Positions 1-7,056 of a stretch of 9,423 nt of DNA are shown here, piece after piece; position 1 is the stretch's first letter, and every line of letters starts with the position of its first letter. Origin of the DNA: Verrucomicrobiota bacterium. Its GTDB lineage: Bacteria > Verrucomicrobiota > Verrucomicrobiia > Chthoniobacterales > UBA10450. The stretch lies in NCBI GenBank assembly GCA_003219095.1, contig QHPM01000311.1:1-9423 (forward strand), given 5' to 3'. The notes beneath the pieces were generated by a model, which was not told where the DNA came from, ran no database searches, and saw only the letters and a list, made by a program, of their open reading frames with translations. A program made the translations under genes and the position numbers.

Positions 1-1
1 A

Positions 2-214
2 GTTAACTTAATTCCATACAATGAGGTTGAGGGTTTGAATTGGACGCAGCCGCCCCCCGATCGTCAGAAAAAATTTCTCGGTCTTCTGCGTTTGGCCGGC
101 GTGCGCGCGACCCTTCGCCGCGAAAAAGGCGATGACATCGCCGCCGCCTGCGGGCAGTTGCGCTTGCAAACACAACGCGGTTTGGCCGCGCCCACTCTCG
201 AATCAAACAGCTAA
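2..214 (+). CDS. rlmN: RlmN C-terminus (dual-specificity 23S rRNA/tRNA adenine-C2 methyltransferase), 5' end outside window
   Basis: The reading frame is open from base 2 to TAA at 212-214, giving the last 70 residues of a protein whose start lies before the window. The first residues read VNLIPYNEVEGLNW, matching the conserved VNLIPYNP-x-EG segment of RlmN. About 40 residues later comes GDDIAAACGQL, matching the family's C-terminal G-D-DI-AACGQL signature, which contains the Cys that forms the covalent methyl-transfer intermediate. RlmN is a cytoplasmic radical-SAM enzyme that methylates C2 of adenosine in 23S rRNA (A2503 in E. coli) and in some tRNAs. The radical-SAM CxxxCxxC cluster would lie upstream and is not visible. 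The tail after CGQL runs about 20 residues, which is normal. The next gene begins 39 bp downstream on the same strand. The identification rests on these two motifs and is strong. Confidence 0.9.
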   Translation, partial: VNLIPYNEVEGLNWTQPPPDRQKKFLGLLRLAGVRATLRREKGDDIAAACGQLRLQTQRGLAAPTLESNS

Positions 215-253
215 ATCGATTGCGCCGCCCTACAAGCTGGCGTTTATTTCTTC

Positions 254-898
254 ATGGCCGGATTCGATCACCAGCCGGAACGCGCTTGGGACGAACACGA
301 TTGGGAACGTTTTCTCCAGCAGCAAGACCATAAGACCGAGAAATACATGGAATTGCTAGAAAAGTATCTGGATGATCCGAACCGCGACCAAATCATTGCG
401 CGTGAAATGGGTTGGACCCAGCTGCTCGATGGGCGCGACTGGACCCAGGAAGTAGACGCCTTGCTGGAGGAAGATGAAGAGGAAAAACCGCCGCCGCCGG
501 ATTCCTTCGAGGAGCACAGCCTTTACCGCGCCGCCTTTGCTCTAACCGTCTGGATCGATCACATATTTGATCAGGACGCGACGCTGCAAAACGAGCCTTC
601 AGCAGTAAAACTGGCCACCCATGCGGCATTGGCGAGCGCAAAACTCGCCGCCGCCCTGAGCGGTGAAGATGTCGATGAAATCGGAATGACGATCGCCTAT
701 TTGAAACGTGCCTTAAAAGCGATCACCCTGTCGATGGATGCGGCCGCGGCGCTCCTGCGCGAGAAGCGAATCGCCGCACCCCAGCATGGGGTCCTTTTAC
801 AGCGGCTTTTCCAAGTGCGCGACGGGATTATCACGCTGATCGGGGAATATCGCTGCGAATGGCGCCGGCGCTTCGGCTCCGAAGGCCTTCAGGGTTGA
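254..898 (+). CDS. Uncharacterised 214-residue soluble helical protein
   Basis: I do not recognise this protein. It starts at ATG 254 and ends at TGA 896-898. No signal peptide or membrane segment is visible, so it is probably cytoplasmic. Residues 1-75 are very acidic and rich in Trp, Glu and Asp, ending in an acidic run (EEDEEE) and a short Pro stretch (KPPPPD, about residues 78-83) that looks like a hinge. Residues 85-205 are Ala/Leu-rich and likely form an alpha-helical bundle. The C-terminus is basic (CEWRRRFG). No good Shine-Dalgarno is present, but the codon pattern and lack of any competing frame support a real gene. It lies 39 bp after rlmN and 31 bp before the sigma-factor gene, all on the same strand, so it may be co-transcribed with either. 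No function is proposed. Confidence 0.75.
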   Translation: MAGFDHQPERAWDEHDWERFLQQQDHKTEKYMELLEKYLDDPNRDQIIAREMGWTQLLDGRDWTQEVDALLEEDEEEKPPPPDSFEEHSLYRAAFALTVWIDHIFDQDATLQNEPSAVKLATHAALASAKLAAALSGEDVDEIGMTIAYLKRALKAITLSMDAAAALLREKRIAAPQHGVLLQRLFQVRDGIITLIGEYRCEWRRRFGSEGLQG

Positions 899-929
899 AT
901 GAATTAAATCGCTCCGCCTCCGTCCAATT

Positions 930-1541
930 ATGCAAACGGAAGCGTCTGTGGCTCAACCCGATGTCTCTGAACTGGAGCTGGTAAAACGGTGCCAGAAAGG
1001 TGACAGCGCGGCATTTGATGAGCTGGTAGTGCGCTACCGAACCCGAGTTTTTGGAATGATCTATAACATGGTCCATAACGAGCAGGATGCCTGGGATCTT
1101 GCTCAAGACAGCTTCGTGAAAGCATGGAAATCCATCGATCGCTTTCGCGGGAAGTCGTCATTTTATACGTGGCTCTACCGCATCGTGATGAATGTGACCA
1201 TCGATTGGCTTCGCAAAAAACAGGTCAAAGGAGGCGGCACAGAATTTGATGACAATGTTCAATTGCGAGAAATCGATCCGGCCTCGAAAACTGTTCCGCA
1301 AGCCGAGCCGTTGCCGCACCAACGCATGGAGCGGCAGGAGGTGCGGACAAGGATCGACCAGGCGATTGCGCAACTTTCCCCGGAACATCGCGCGGTGATT
1401 TTGATGAAGGAAACCGAAGACATGCAATATCACGAGATTGCGGAAGCACTCGGCTGTTCCATCGGCACGGTGATGTCACGACTGTTTTATGCGCGCAAAA
1501 AACTGCAGAACCTATTGAGGGATGTTTATGAAAACGTTTGA
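930..1541 (+). CDS. ECF-type RNA polymerase sigma factor (RpoE/SigW-like)
   Basis: This 203-residue protein has the two-domain layout of extracytoplasmic-function sigma factors, which direct RNA polymerase to stress or envelope promoters. Residues 17-97 form sigma region 2: LVKRCQKGDSAAFDELV, then the core-binding and -10-recognition helices with DAWDLAQDSFVKAWKS and the FYTWLYRIVMNVTIDWLRK segment. A polar linker (about 98-133) leads to region 4 (about 134-195), whose helix-turn-helix reads YHEIAEALGCSIGTVMSRL, followed by ARKKL. Length is typical of the family. Start ATG 930 has no clear Shine-Dalgarno; no better upstream start exists. The stop overlaps the next gene by 14 bp, indicating translational coupling to the putative anti-sigma factor. 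ECF operons are often autoregulated, but I could not pick out a convincing own-type promoter. Confidence 0.93.
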   Translation: MQTEASVAQPDVSELELVKRCQKGDSAAFDELVVRYRTRVFGMIYNMVHNEQDAWDLAQDSFVKAWKSIDRFRGKSSFYTWLYRIVMNVTIDWLRKKQVKGGGTEFDDNVQLREIDPASKTVPQAEPLPHQRMERQEVRTRIDQAIAQLSPEHRAVILMKETEDMQYHEIAEALGCSIGTVMSRLFYARKKLQNLLRDVYENV

Positions 1542-2040
1542 GGAAAAGTGGACAGCCTGGATCGACGACCAGCTAACAGGTCGTGAGCTGGAGAAGTTCC
1601 TGGCCTCGCTCCCGGATAGAACTGCAGCGGAAGCGGAAAAGCAGAATGCGAAACAAGTCGGTTCTCTTTTGCGCGAGCAAGCGATGGCGCTAAGCAACGC
1701 TGATTTCTTTAGCCATCAATTACGGGGACGTTTGGATCGTGAGAACGCGCCGATCCGATCGGAGCCCGACGCGATCCGGACCGGCTGGTGGACTATTCGC
1801 CGGCTGCTTTGGGGCGGCATCACTTCGCTCGCGGTCTTCGCGATTTGTACCGTGCTGGTATTTCGGGAAGGGACGCCGCCGAGTCAGTCTCAGTATCTGA
1901 CTCAGATTCTGGGCGCTCAAGTCGATCCGACGGTAAGTCCGAACGCAACCATCACGATGTTTCAGAAAAAGGACGATCACGTGACGGTACTGTGGGTGGA
2001 TGGTCTGCAATCGTTGCCGCCCGAATACGCGGCAAAATAG
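1528..2040 (+). CDS. Single-pass membrane protein, probable anti-sigma factor
   Basis: This 170-residue protein overlaps the ECF sigma gene by 14 bp. ATG 1528 is chosen over ATG 1522 because GAGG at 1517-1520 sits 7 nt upstream of it. The N-terminal 85 residues (KWTAWIDDQLTGRELEKFL...) resemble the short helical sigma-binding domains of RseA-like anti-sigma factors, with the typical 'D-x-L-x-x-x-E' opening. The His-x3-Cys-x2-Cys zinc motif of the ZAS class is absent. One hydrophobic segment at about residues 88-110 (GGITSLAVFAICTVLVF) should cross the inner membrane, leaving about 60 residues outside the cytoplasm ending in VTVLWVDGLQSLPPEYAAK. The inferred role is to hold the sigma factor inactive at the membrane until a signal arrives. 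The role follows mainly from position, topology and overlap; sequence similarity to known anti-sigmas is weak. Confidence 0.72.
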   Translation: MKTFEEKWTAWIDDQLTGRELEKFLASLPDRTAAEAEKQNAKQVGSLLREQAMALSNADFFSHQLRGRLDRENAPIRSEPDAIRTGWWTIRRLLWGGITSLAVFAICTVLVFREGTPPSQSQYLTQILGAQVDPTVSPNATITMFQKKDDHVTVLWVDGLQSLPPEYAAK

Positions 2041-2042
2041 CA

Positions 2043-2513
2043 ATGAGACCGCGTCTTTTGTTACTGATCGCGATACTCTCCGTCGCGCTTAGTAGCGGGG
2101 GATCACTTCCAGAACAAACAGTCTGGAGTGGATTAATCATCGCGACGAATTCGCCACCGATCGAACCGACGCCGGCTGAAGTAACCCAAATTGAAGGAAC
2201 ACTGCGAAAACTTTTTGGTTATTCCCAGTTCCAGCTTATCGGGGAAGCGCGCAAGACATTAAAAACCGGCGAAGAAGATTGGCTCGCGAGCAGCAAGTAT
2301 TTCTCCCTCCATGTCGATTCCCGGGGCGAGAAAGCTGATGCCTATGTTCTCAATCTCAAACTTTTTCAGGAGCAAAAGCTATTGCTGGAAACCAAAGCGA
2401 GATTGAGCAAAGCAAGCCCCCTGATCATTCGCGGTCCGCAGGTAGGCGACGGTCAGCGTCCCGCTTTTAGGAGTGAACATTCAAGTATCGCATATGCGAC
2501 ACCCAAATGTTAA
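2043..2513 (+). CDS. Small exported protein of unknown function in the sigma/anti-sigma operon
   Basis: ATG 2043 follows the preceding stop by 2 bp, so translation is probably coupled; no separate Shine-Dalgarno is visible. The 156-residue product begins with a signal peptide (MRPRLLLLIAILSVALSSG, cleavage likely near residue 20), so it should be exported to the periplasm. The mature part has no Cys cluster or catalytic motif that I recognise. It contains TPAEVTQIEGTLRKLFGYSQF (about residues 43-63) and an alternating strand-rich stretch (KYFSLHVDSRGEKADAYVL, then LKLFQEQKLLLETKARL), suggesting a small alpha/beta fold. The last 20 residues are less ordered. The same frame stays open upstream to 1788, but that part lies inside the anti-sigma gene and is rejected. 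By position it may sense or report an envelope condition to the anti-sigma factor; this is inference only. Confidence 0.72.
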   Translation: MRPRLLLLIAILSVALSSGGSLPEQTVWSGLIIATNSPPIEPTPAEVTQIEGTLRKLFGYSQFQLIGEARKTLKTGEEDWLASSKYFSLHVDSRGEKADAYVLNLKLFQEQKLLLETKARLSKASPLIIRGPQVGDGQRPAFRSEHSSIAYATPKC

Positions 2514-2553
2514 CTCTACATTTTGCGGCATTTGTGAGCTAGCTTGCTGGCGC

Positions 2554-2562
2554 AAGGAGGTG
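2554..2562 (+). promoter_or_regulatory. Strong Shine-Dalgarno (AAGGAGGTG) displaced from the M1 peptidase start
   Basis: AAGGAGGTG is a near-perfect anti-16S match, but no ATG, GTG or TTG lies at the usual 5-10 nt spacing. The nearest in-frame start is TTG 2579, 16 nt beyond it; the best signal peptide starts at ATG 2594, 31 nt beyond. Either translation uses a distant or non-canonical start, or the site is incidental or regulatory. Confidence 0.45.
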
Positions 2563-2593
2563 CAATTTATTCCCGCTATTGTTTAGTGAGCGG

Positions 2594-5230
2594 ATGCGCT
2601 TCGCTTTTCTGGTCTATTTTTTTGCGGCTGTGACTTCTCTCCACGCTGAAAAGCCTTTCGACTTCGCCAGCACCCCCGGCAAATTGCCAAAACACGTTCG
2701 ACCGATTGCATATGCGATCTGGATTAAACCCGACCTCAAAAAACTCACCTTCGCTGGCCGCGAGACAGTAAAGCTAAATGTCGAGCAACCGACTCATGAG
2801 ATCGTTTTGAATGCGCTCGAGCTCGCGGTTGCTGATGCGGAAATTGACGGCAAAACTGTCCCGAAAACGGCAATCAAATTCGACGCCAAAAGCGAGTTGC
2901 TGACAATTGCGACGCCTGAAGAATTAAGGCCGGGGGAGCACACCCTGGCGGTTCGGTTCAGCGGTAAAATCAATCAATTCGGTCGCGGCCTTTTCTACGC
3001 CAAATATCAGGAGCAAGGCACAGGCGCTAAGAAGATGTTTCTCGGAACGCAATTCGAAGCCACTGATGCGCGGCGACTTTTCCCTTGCTGGGATGAGCCG
3101 GTTTTTCGTGCCCGCTTTCAGTTAACGGCAGTCGTTCCGGAAAATTGGATGACGCTTTCGAACATGCCGATTGCAAGTGAAAAGAAAGTCGCGGATGGCC
3201 GCGAGGTGGAATTTCAACCGACGCCTTCGATGTCCAGTTATTTGAATGTTTTTTGCGCGGGCGAATTCGACGCGATCGAATCTGAAGTGGACGGCGTAAA
3301 GCTGCGCATCACCACCACAAAAGGAAAAGCGGAGAGCGCGCGTTATGCGTTGGAAGCTACCACCCAGATCTTGCATTATTACGACGAATACTTCGGCGTT
3401 GCCTATCCCCTGCCGAAGCTAGACCAGCTTGCAATTCCCGGAGGATTCGGTGGCGCGATGGAAAACTGGGGCGGAATTACCTACTACGAAACGGCATTGC
3501 TATTTGATCCGGCAAATTCTTCGGCCGCAACCAGGCAACGCGTTTACGAAGTGATCGCGCACGAGGTGGCTCACCAATGGTTCGGAGATCTCGTTACCAT
3601 GGCGTGGTGGGACAATCTCTGGCTTAACGAAGGATTCGCTTCTTGGATGGGCACGAAATGCACCGCTCGTTTTAATCCGCAATGGGAAGTCTGGCTGGAG
3701 AAAGGCACTCCACGAGATCCCACCCGGCGGATTGGGATTGCCAAGGAACAGGCAATGGAAGGCGATGCTCGCGCAACCACGCACCCGATCCAGCAGAAAG
3801 TCGCCACCGAAGCCGAGGCCAACAGCGCTTTCGACGATATAACGTACAAAAAGGGGCAGTCTTTTCTGCGCATGCTCGAAAGTTTTCTCGGCGAAGAACC
3901 CTTTCGCGATGGAATTCGGCGTTACATGCAGGCTCACAAATATTCCAACTCAACAACCGCTGATTTGTGGAATGCGCTGAGCGAGGCTTCCGACAAACCT
4001 GTTAGCGAAATTGCGGCCGGCTGGACCGAGCAGCCCGGTTTTCCGGTCGTGAATGTGAAACGGGCAGCCAATGGCAAAGTCGCGCTCTCACAAGAGCGTT
4101 TCACCGTTAATTTTCGCGATAACTCAGAGGCGACCTGGAAAATTCCCCTCACCTATTTCATTGATGGCCAGAGCGCGCCGGCCATGCTCTTGATGCCGGA
4201 GAAAACAGCGATGCTTGAAGATGTCCCGCTCGATCGCGCGCTGAAACTGAACGTCGAAGGCGCGGGCAATTACCGCGTCGCGTACGATGAAGAGTCGTGG
4301 AAGTTACTGCTCGCGAGTTTGCCCGGGATGAACGTGCCCGATCAGGTGAATTTGCTGAGCGATGCGTGGGCGTTTGTTCAGGCTGGTCGCCAATCCTTGA
4401 GCTTTTACGCTGGTCTGATTGATCGGCTGCCGCCGAGCACCGCCCTCGGCGTTCGGGACCAAATCATCAACGCCTTCAATTCAATCAACCACCTTCTGGC
4501 CGGCGCACCGGAGCAAGAACAATTCCGCCGCTACGCGCGGGGAGTTTTGCGACCTACTCTCGATACTCTCACCTTGCAGCCAAAATCCGGCGAACCGATG
4601 ACAGCTTCGCTGTTGCGCGCCAGTCTTGTCCAGGAACTCGGCTTGTTGGGCGACGAAGAAGTCATCAAAATATGCCGACAAAACTTCGAGAACTATTTGA
4701 AGGACCGATCGAGTGTTCCGGCCGATCTGCGGCCGCCAATCTTCGCCATTGCGATGCGCTACGGCGACGCCACCGCCTGGCAGAACTTGCACGAGCTCGG
4801 TTTGAAAACAACGAGCACCGAAGAAAAGCAAAATTATTACGACGCGCTTGCTTTCGCCACCGATCCGAGGCTAATCCAAAAATCGTTAGCCATTGCCTTG
4901 ACGGATGAGCTCCCGACCAGCCGCGCCGTTTTCATGGTCTCGAAAGCTGCCCGTGAAAGCGATCGGCCGGACCTCGCCTGGGAATTCGCCAGAGAGAATC
5001 TGAAAGCGTTGATTGCAAAGGTCGATGCCCTCAACGCCAACAGCTATCTGCCAGGTCTTTTTACTTTTTTCGACGATCCAGCCCGAATCCAGGAATTAAG
5101 AGTATTTGCGCAGAAAAATCTTGCGGAACCAAGCCGAAAACCGGTCGAGATTGCTTCGGATGAAATTCTATTCCGCGCAGATTTTCGCAAACGCTTGATC
5201 GAACAGGTGAAGGCGGAGAAACAACTTTAA
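2594..5230 (+). CDS. Exported M1-family zinc aminopeptidase (gluzincin)
   Basis: An 878-residue protein from ATG 2594, with a signal peptide (MRFAFLVYFFAAVTSLHA, cut before EKPF). TTG 2579 would add five residues. Order of domains: an N-terminal beta-sandwich domain (about 30-230), a thermolysin-like catalytic domain (about 230-480), and a long alpha-helical C-terminal domain (about 560-878) like the ERAP1/PepN-type HEAT domain. The exopeptidase signature GAMEN is at 287-291. The zinc site is HEVAH at 323-327 with the third ligand Glu346 in NEGFA, giving HExxH-18-E. Tyr418 in DITYKKGQ matches the transition-state Tyr. All catalytic residues are present, so it should be active, releasing N-terminal residues from peptides outside the cytoplasm, probably for nutrient recovery. 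Size matches the puromycin-sensitive/PepN-like branch. Its stop overlaps the stop of the converging M50 gene by 4 bp, so there is no space for separate terminators. Confidence 0.95.
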   Translation: MRFAFLVYFFAAVTSLHAEKPFDFASTPGKLPKHVRPIAYAIWIKPDLKKLTFAGRETVKLNVEQPTHEIVLNALELAVADAEIDGKTVPKTAIKFDAKSELLTIATPEELRPGEHTLAVRFSGKINQFGRGLFYAKYQEQGTGAKKMFLGTQFEATDARRLFPCWDEPVFRARFQLTAVVPENWMTLSNMPIASEKKVADGREVEFQPTPSMSSYLNVFCAGEFDAIESEVDGVKLRITTTKGKAESARYALEATTQILHYYDEYFGVAYPLPKLDQLAIPGGFGGAMENWGGITYYETALLFDPANSSAATRQRVYEVIAHEVAHQWFGDLVTMAWWDNLWLNEGFASWMGTKCTARFNPQWEVWLEKGTPRDPTRRIGIAKEQAMEGDARATTHPIQQKVATEAEANSAFDDITYKKGQSFLRMLESFLGEEPFRDGIRRYMQAHKYSNSTTADLWNALSEASDKPVSEIAAGWTEQPGFPVVNVKRAANGKVALSQERFTVNFRDNSEATWKIPLTYFIDGQSAPAMLLMPEKTAMLEDVPLDRALKLNVEGAGNYRVAYDEESWKLLLASLPGMNVPDQVNLLSDAWAFVQAGRQSLSFYAGLIDRLPPSTALGVRDQIINAFNSINHLLAGAPEQEQFRRYARGVLRPTLDTLTLQPKSGEPMTASLLRASLVQELGLLGDEEVIKICRQNFENYLKDRSSVPADLRPPIFAIAMRYGDATAWQNLHELGLKTTSTEEKQNYYDALAFATDPRLIQKSLAIALTDELPTSRAVFMVSKAARESDRPDLAWEFARENLKALIAKVDALNANSYLPGLFTFFDDPARIQELRVFAQKNLAEPSRKPVEIASDEILFRADFRKRLIEQVKAEKQL

Positions 5231-5988
5231 CGCCGCGGCGCCGGATTCTCGCCGGTAATTGGTGACGCCGGCGGAGTCGTTTCGGCCCCGCGGGCCGCGA
5301 GATCCGCTTCCAACTCCATCTGGTTGGCGCGTTGAAAAGCCGCCCCGGCCTGGCTGAAAATGAAAAACGCAAGAATGCCGAACCAAATCGAACTTTTCAA
5401 GATCGCAAACAATGCCAGCAGCCCGGCGCCGACGACTCCAATCACGGCCGCCGCGCGCAAGCTTCGGCTCGGGCCGATCCTGAACCAGAGCAATGCCCGA
5501 ACAATCTGGCCGCCATCCAACGGATAGAACGGCAGCAAGTTAAACAAAAGCAATAGGACGTTTATCGCCCAAAGGTCCACAAGAACCCGATGTGGGTCGG
5601 CAGAGATGTCGATAAATCCGTGGCGTCCCGTAACCATCACGAGTAATTGCAGGATAGGGAAGAGTACCACATTGACGAGCGGGCCTGCGATAATGCTCCA
5701 GAGAACTGCAGACGCGCGTAACGGTGGGTCAACGAAAGCCAGGCCCCCGAGCGGCCACAACACAATGCGATCGGCACGCCCGCCGGTGGAGCGACAAGCA
5801 AATGCATGTCCGAATTCGTGTAGAAGAACGATGATGAACAGTCCGATATATTCAATCACGGGCCAAATCGGCCGATGAAAACGGTAACTGGCGGAACTAA
5901 TTTGGTACCAGGCAACCAAAAACCAGGTGAAATGCAGATAAACACTAATGCCCGCCACTTGAAATAACTTAAACGATCCGCCGCGCAT
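5227..5988 (-). CDS. M50-family (site-2-protease-like) membrane zinc metalloprotease
   Basis: A 253-residue polytopic membrane protein. The start ATG (5988-5986) is preceded by a perfect AAGGAGG (complement of 5996-6002) with a 7-nt spacer, so the start is secure. The zinc motif HEFGH is at residues 57-61 inside a membrane helix (LFIIVLLHEFGHAFACR). The second half of the active site, NLLPFYPLDGGQI, carries the ligand Asp158. GPLVN at 102-106 is the conserved family loop. About five or six hydrophobic segments are visible, and the tail (after about 215) is a polar Pro-rich extension ending in ENPAPRR. The compact form without PDZ or CBS domains resembles the SpoIVFB/Rip3-like group, which cleave substrates within the membrane. 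A natural guess is a regulator such as a membrane-bound anti-sigma factor, but nothing here shows the substrate. It lies 39 bp downstream of the GNAT gene and is probably in its operon. Confidence 0.93.
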   Translation of the reverse strand: MRGGSFKLFQVAGISVYLHFTWFLVAWYQISSASYRFHRPIWPVIEYIGLFIIVLLHEFGHAFACRSTGGRADRIVLWPLGGLAFVDPPLRASAVLWSIIAGPLVNVVLFPILQLLVMVTGRHGFIDISADPHRVLVDLWAINVLLLLFNLLPFYPLDGGQIVRALLWFRIGPSRSLRAAAVIGVVGAGLLALFAILKSSIWFGILAFFIFSQAGAAFQRANQMELEADLAARGAETTPPASPITGENPAPRR

Positions 5989-6027
5989 GTTGTTACCTCC
6001 TTGACGTTCGGTTGGCTGGAACTTCGA

Positions 6028-6513
6028 TTACAAGGTTACGTCGGTTTGCGAAGTTTCCGGCGTGATCAGCAGCCGCATCGGGATCATCGCTGATTCGAAG
6101 AAACCGTGGCGTTTGAAGAACGCCTGGGATTTGATTTCGGGTCGATCGGTTAGCAAGGTGATGCGAAGGAAGTTTTTCTTGCGGGCAAACTCGATGGCGT
6201 GTTCGAGCAATTGCGAGCCGTAACCGTGATCGCGAAACGATTTGTGGATGACAAGGTCCTCCAGCAAAATAACGAAGCCGCCTTCCGCTGTGCTGATGGT
6301 AAAGAGCAAGTTAATCATCCCGACGATGGAATGATCGCGTCGGAGAACAAAAACACGTCCACGGTTCGGCTGCTCGAAAATCAATCGCAACCCGCGTAGT
6401 TGTTTCTCCTTATTCGGCCGGAAATCGCTCTCTTCACTGAAAAGCTCGCCGAGCAGATCGGACAATTCGTCCAAGTCTTCGGCCGTGGCCGGCTCAATGA
6501 CGACATGACTCAT
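6028..6513 (-). CDS. GNAT-family N-acetyltransferase
   Basis: A 161-residue cytoplasmic protein with the whole GNAT fold. After an N-terminal beta-alpha segment (VVIEPATAEDLDELSDLL), beta-strands carry SIVGMINLLF (about 62-71) and LLEDLVIHKSFRDHGYG (83-99). The last part is motif A, with the acetyl-CoA pyrophosphate loop R94-D-H-G97-Y-G99, followed by the helix SQLLEHAIEFARKK. Motif B is visible as SQAFFKRHGFF at about 129-139. These enzymes transfer an acetyl group from acetyl-CoA to an amine; the acceptor cannot be read from sequence and could be a protein N-terminus, a small amine or an antibiotic. The ATG (6513-6511) has no clear Shine-Dalgarno. The gene is first in the minus-strand unit leading into the M50 protease and is divergent from rpmH. 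A perfect TTGACA on the minus strand (6606-6601) may be its -35 box, but no good -10 follows at the right distance. Confidence 0.92.
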   Translation of the reverse strand: MSHVVIEPATAEDLDELSDLLGELFSEESDFRPNKEKQLRGLRLIFEQPNRGRVFVLRRDHSIVGMINLLFTISTAEGGFVILLEDLVIHKSFRDHGYGSQLLEHAIEFARKKNFLRITLLTDRPEIKSQAFFKRHGFFESAMIPMRLLITPETSQTDVTL

Positions 6514-6658
6514 TGTGGGTTTATCATCGAAAAAGCGGGCAGTGGCAACTCACGGTTTTGGCGAATAAAGTCGAAGCGCTAGGCATTGGAGCGACGTTTG
6601 TGTCAAACGCCGAATTTCACTGGTGGCGCTCGCCGCGGCCTGCCCTCTAGAACTGTCG

Positions 6659-6686
6659 TTGACAACGGCAGTGTGATTTCTACCTT
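6659..6686 (+). promoter_or_regulatory. Candidate sigma-70-type promoter for rpmH
   Basis: A perfect -35 hexamer TTGACA (6659-6664) is followed after 16 nt by TACCTT (6681-6686), a modest -10 match (3 of 6). Transcription would start near 6693 and leave a leader of about 20 nt before the rpmH ATG. A closer TATAAT match, TACAAT at 6700-6705, lacks a -35 at proper spacing. The assignment is tentative. Confidence 0.35.
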
Positions 6687-6711
6687 TCCCGTCCCACTTT
6701 ACAATGGGCAA

Positions 6712-6885
6712 ATGAAACGCACCTATCAGGCATCGAAACGAACCCGAAAGCGCCAGCATGGTTTTCGTGCGCGCATGAAAACGAAGGGTGGCCGTGCCAC
6801 TCTCGCGCGTCGGCGACAACGAGGCCGCAAGCGTCTGCTTCCGAAGGGAGTCGAGAATCATTATGCCCGCCATACCCAGGCGTGA
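6712..6885 (+). CDS. rpmH: Large-subunit ribosomal protein bL34
   Basis: The 57-residue, very basic product begins [18 protein letters not shown] and continues [18 protein letters not shown] and RGRKRL, the unmistakable bL34 sequence: 'KRTxQ', 'RKRxxGFRxRMxTKxGRxxLxxRRxxGRxxL'. bL34 binds 23S rRNA in the 50S subunit. ATG 6712 is chosen because it is the family's invariant start; the same frame is open upstream to 6586 but that extension has no bL34 character. The C-terminus after GRKRL runs 16 residues ([15 protein letters not shown]), longer than in most bL34 proteins of 44-50 residues. The usual next gene, rnpA, does not follow as an intact frame. A possible promoter lies just upstream. Confidence 0.95.
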   Translation: MKRTYQASKRTRKRQHGFRARMKTKGGRATLARRRQRGRKRLLPKGVENHYARHTQA

Positions 6886-6903
6886 GTCGTCGCGTTGACG
6901 TTA

Positions 6904-6962
6904 AAAGTGTGAAAGGTTAAATCGTCAAAACGAATAGAACTCTTTCACTTTAACGATTTAAC
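6904..6962. repeat. AT-rich inverted repeats in crossed order after rpmH
   Basis: A perfect 10-bp inverted repeat joins GTTAAATCGT (6916-6925) to ACGATTTAAC (6953-6962). A second pair joins AAAGTGTGAAAG (6904-6915) to CTTTCACTTT (6942-6951), with a 2-nt bulge. The arms come in the order A-B-A'-B', so the two stems cross and cannot both form as simple hairpins; in RNA they could form a pseudoknot. It lacks the GC-rich stem and U-tract of a normal intrinsic terminator. It may be the remains of a short tandem repeat inverted on itself, or a 3' element of the rpmH mRNA. Confidence 0.5.
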
Positions 6963-6989
6963 AATTTTAAGAGTTTAAGCCTCCAACGA

Positions 6990-7056
6990 GCACCGTTAGT
7001 TCAATTGGCAGACCTGCTGACTCTTAACCACCGACGCCTCGATGCGAAAACGGTGG
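6990..7056 (+). pseudogene. tRNA-Lys(CUU)-like relic
   Basis: Bases 6990-7030 resemble the 5' half of a bacterial tRNA-Lys: acceptor-like GCACCGT, TA at positions 8-9, D-loop TTCAATTGGCAG, and an anticodon arm GCTGA-CTCTTAA with anticodon CTT. Compared by eye with the usual bacterial tRNA-Lys pattern, about 34 of 41 positions agree. The D stem has a mismatch (GTTC/GACC), the 3' anticodon strand is wrong (CCACC instead of a match to GCTGA), and no proper T-arm follows. ACGGTG at 7050-7055 can still pair with CACCGT at 6991-6996 to close a 6-bp acceptor-like stem. This is most likely a decayed or partly replaced tRNA gene, not functional in decoding. Confidence 0.5.

Noticed and set aside
3..206. 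Open frame on the minus strand at the left edge
   Set aside because: The plus strand there clearly encodes the RlmN C-terminus; the minus frame is Arg-rich shadow sequence.
1788..2042. Longer N-terminus for the small exported protein
   Set aside because: It would overlap the anti-sigma gene for 250 bp and bury the signal peptide; ATG 2043 is the sensible start.
3500..3963. Several open frames opposite or out of phase with the M1 catalytic domain
   Set aside because: They overlap the conserved HExxH region and have no motifs of their own.
5231..5240. CGCCGCGGCG palindrome at the M1/M50 junction as a terminator
   Set aside because: It lies within the M50 coding end, has no loop and no T-tract.
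6586..6711. 42-residue N-terminal extension of bL34
   Set aside because: bL34 invariably begins near MKRT; the upstream part has no family character and contains the likely promoter.
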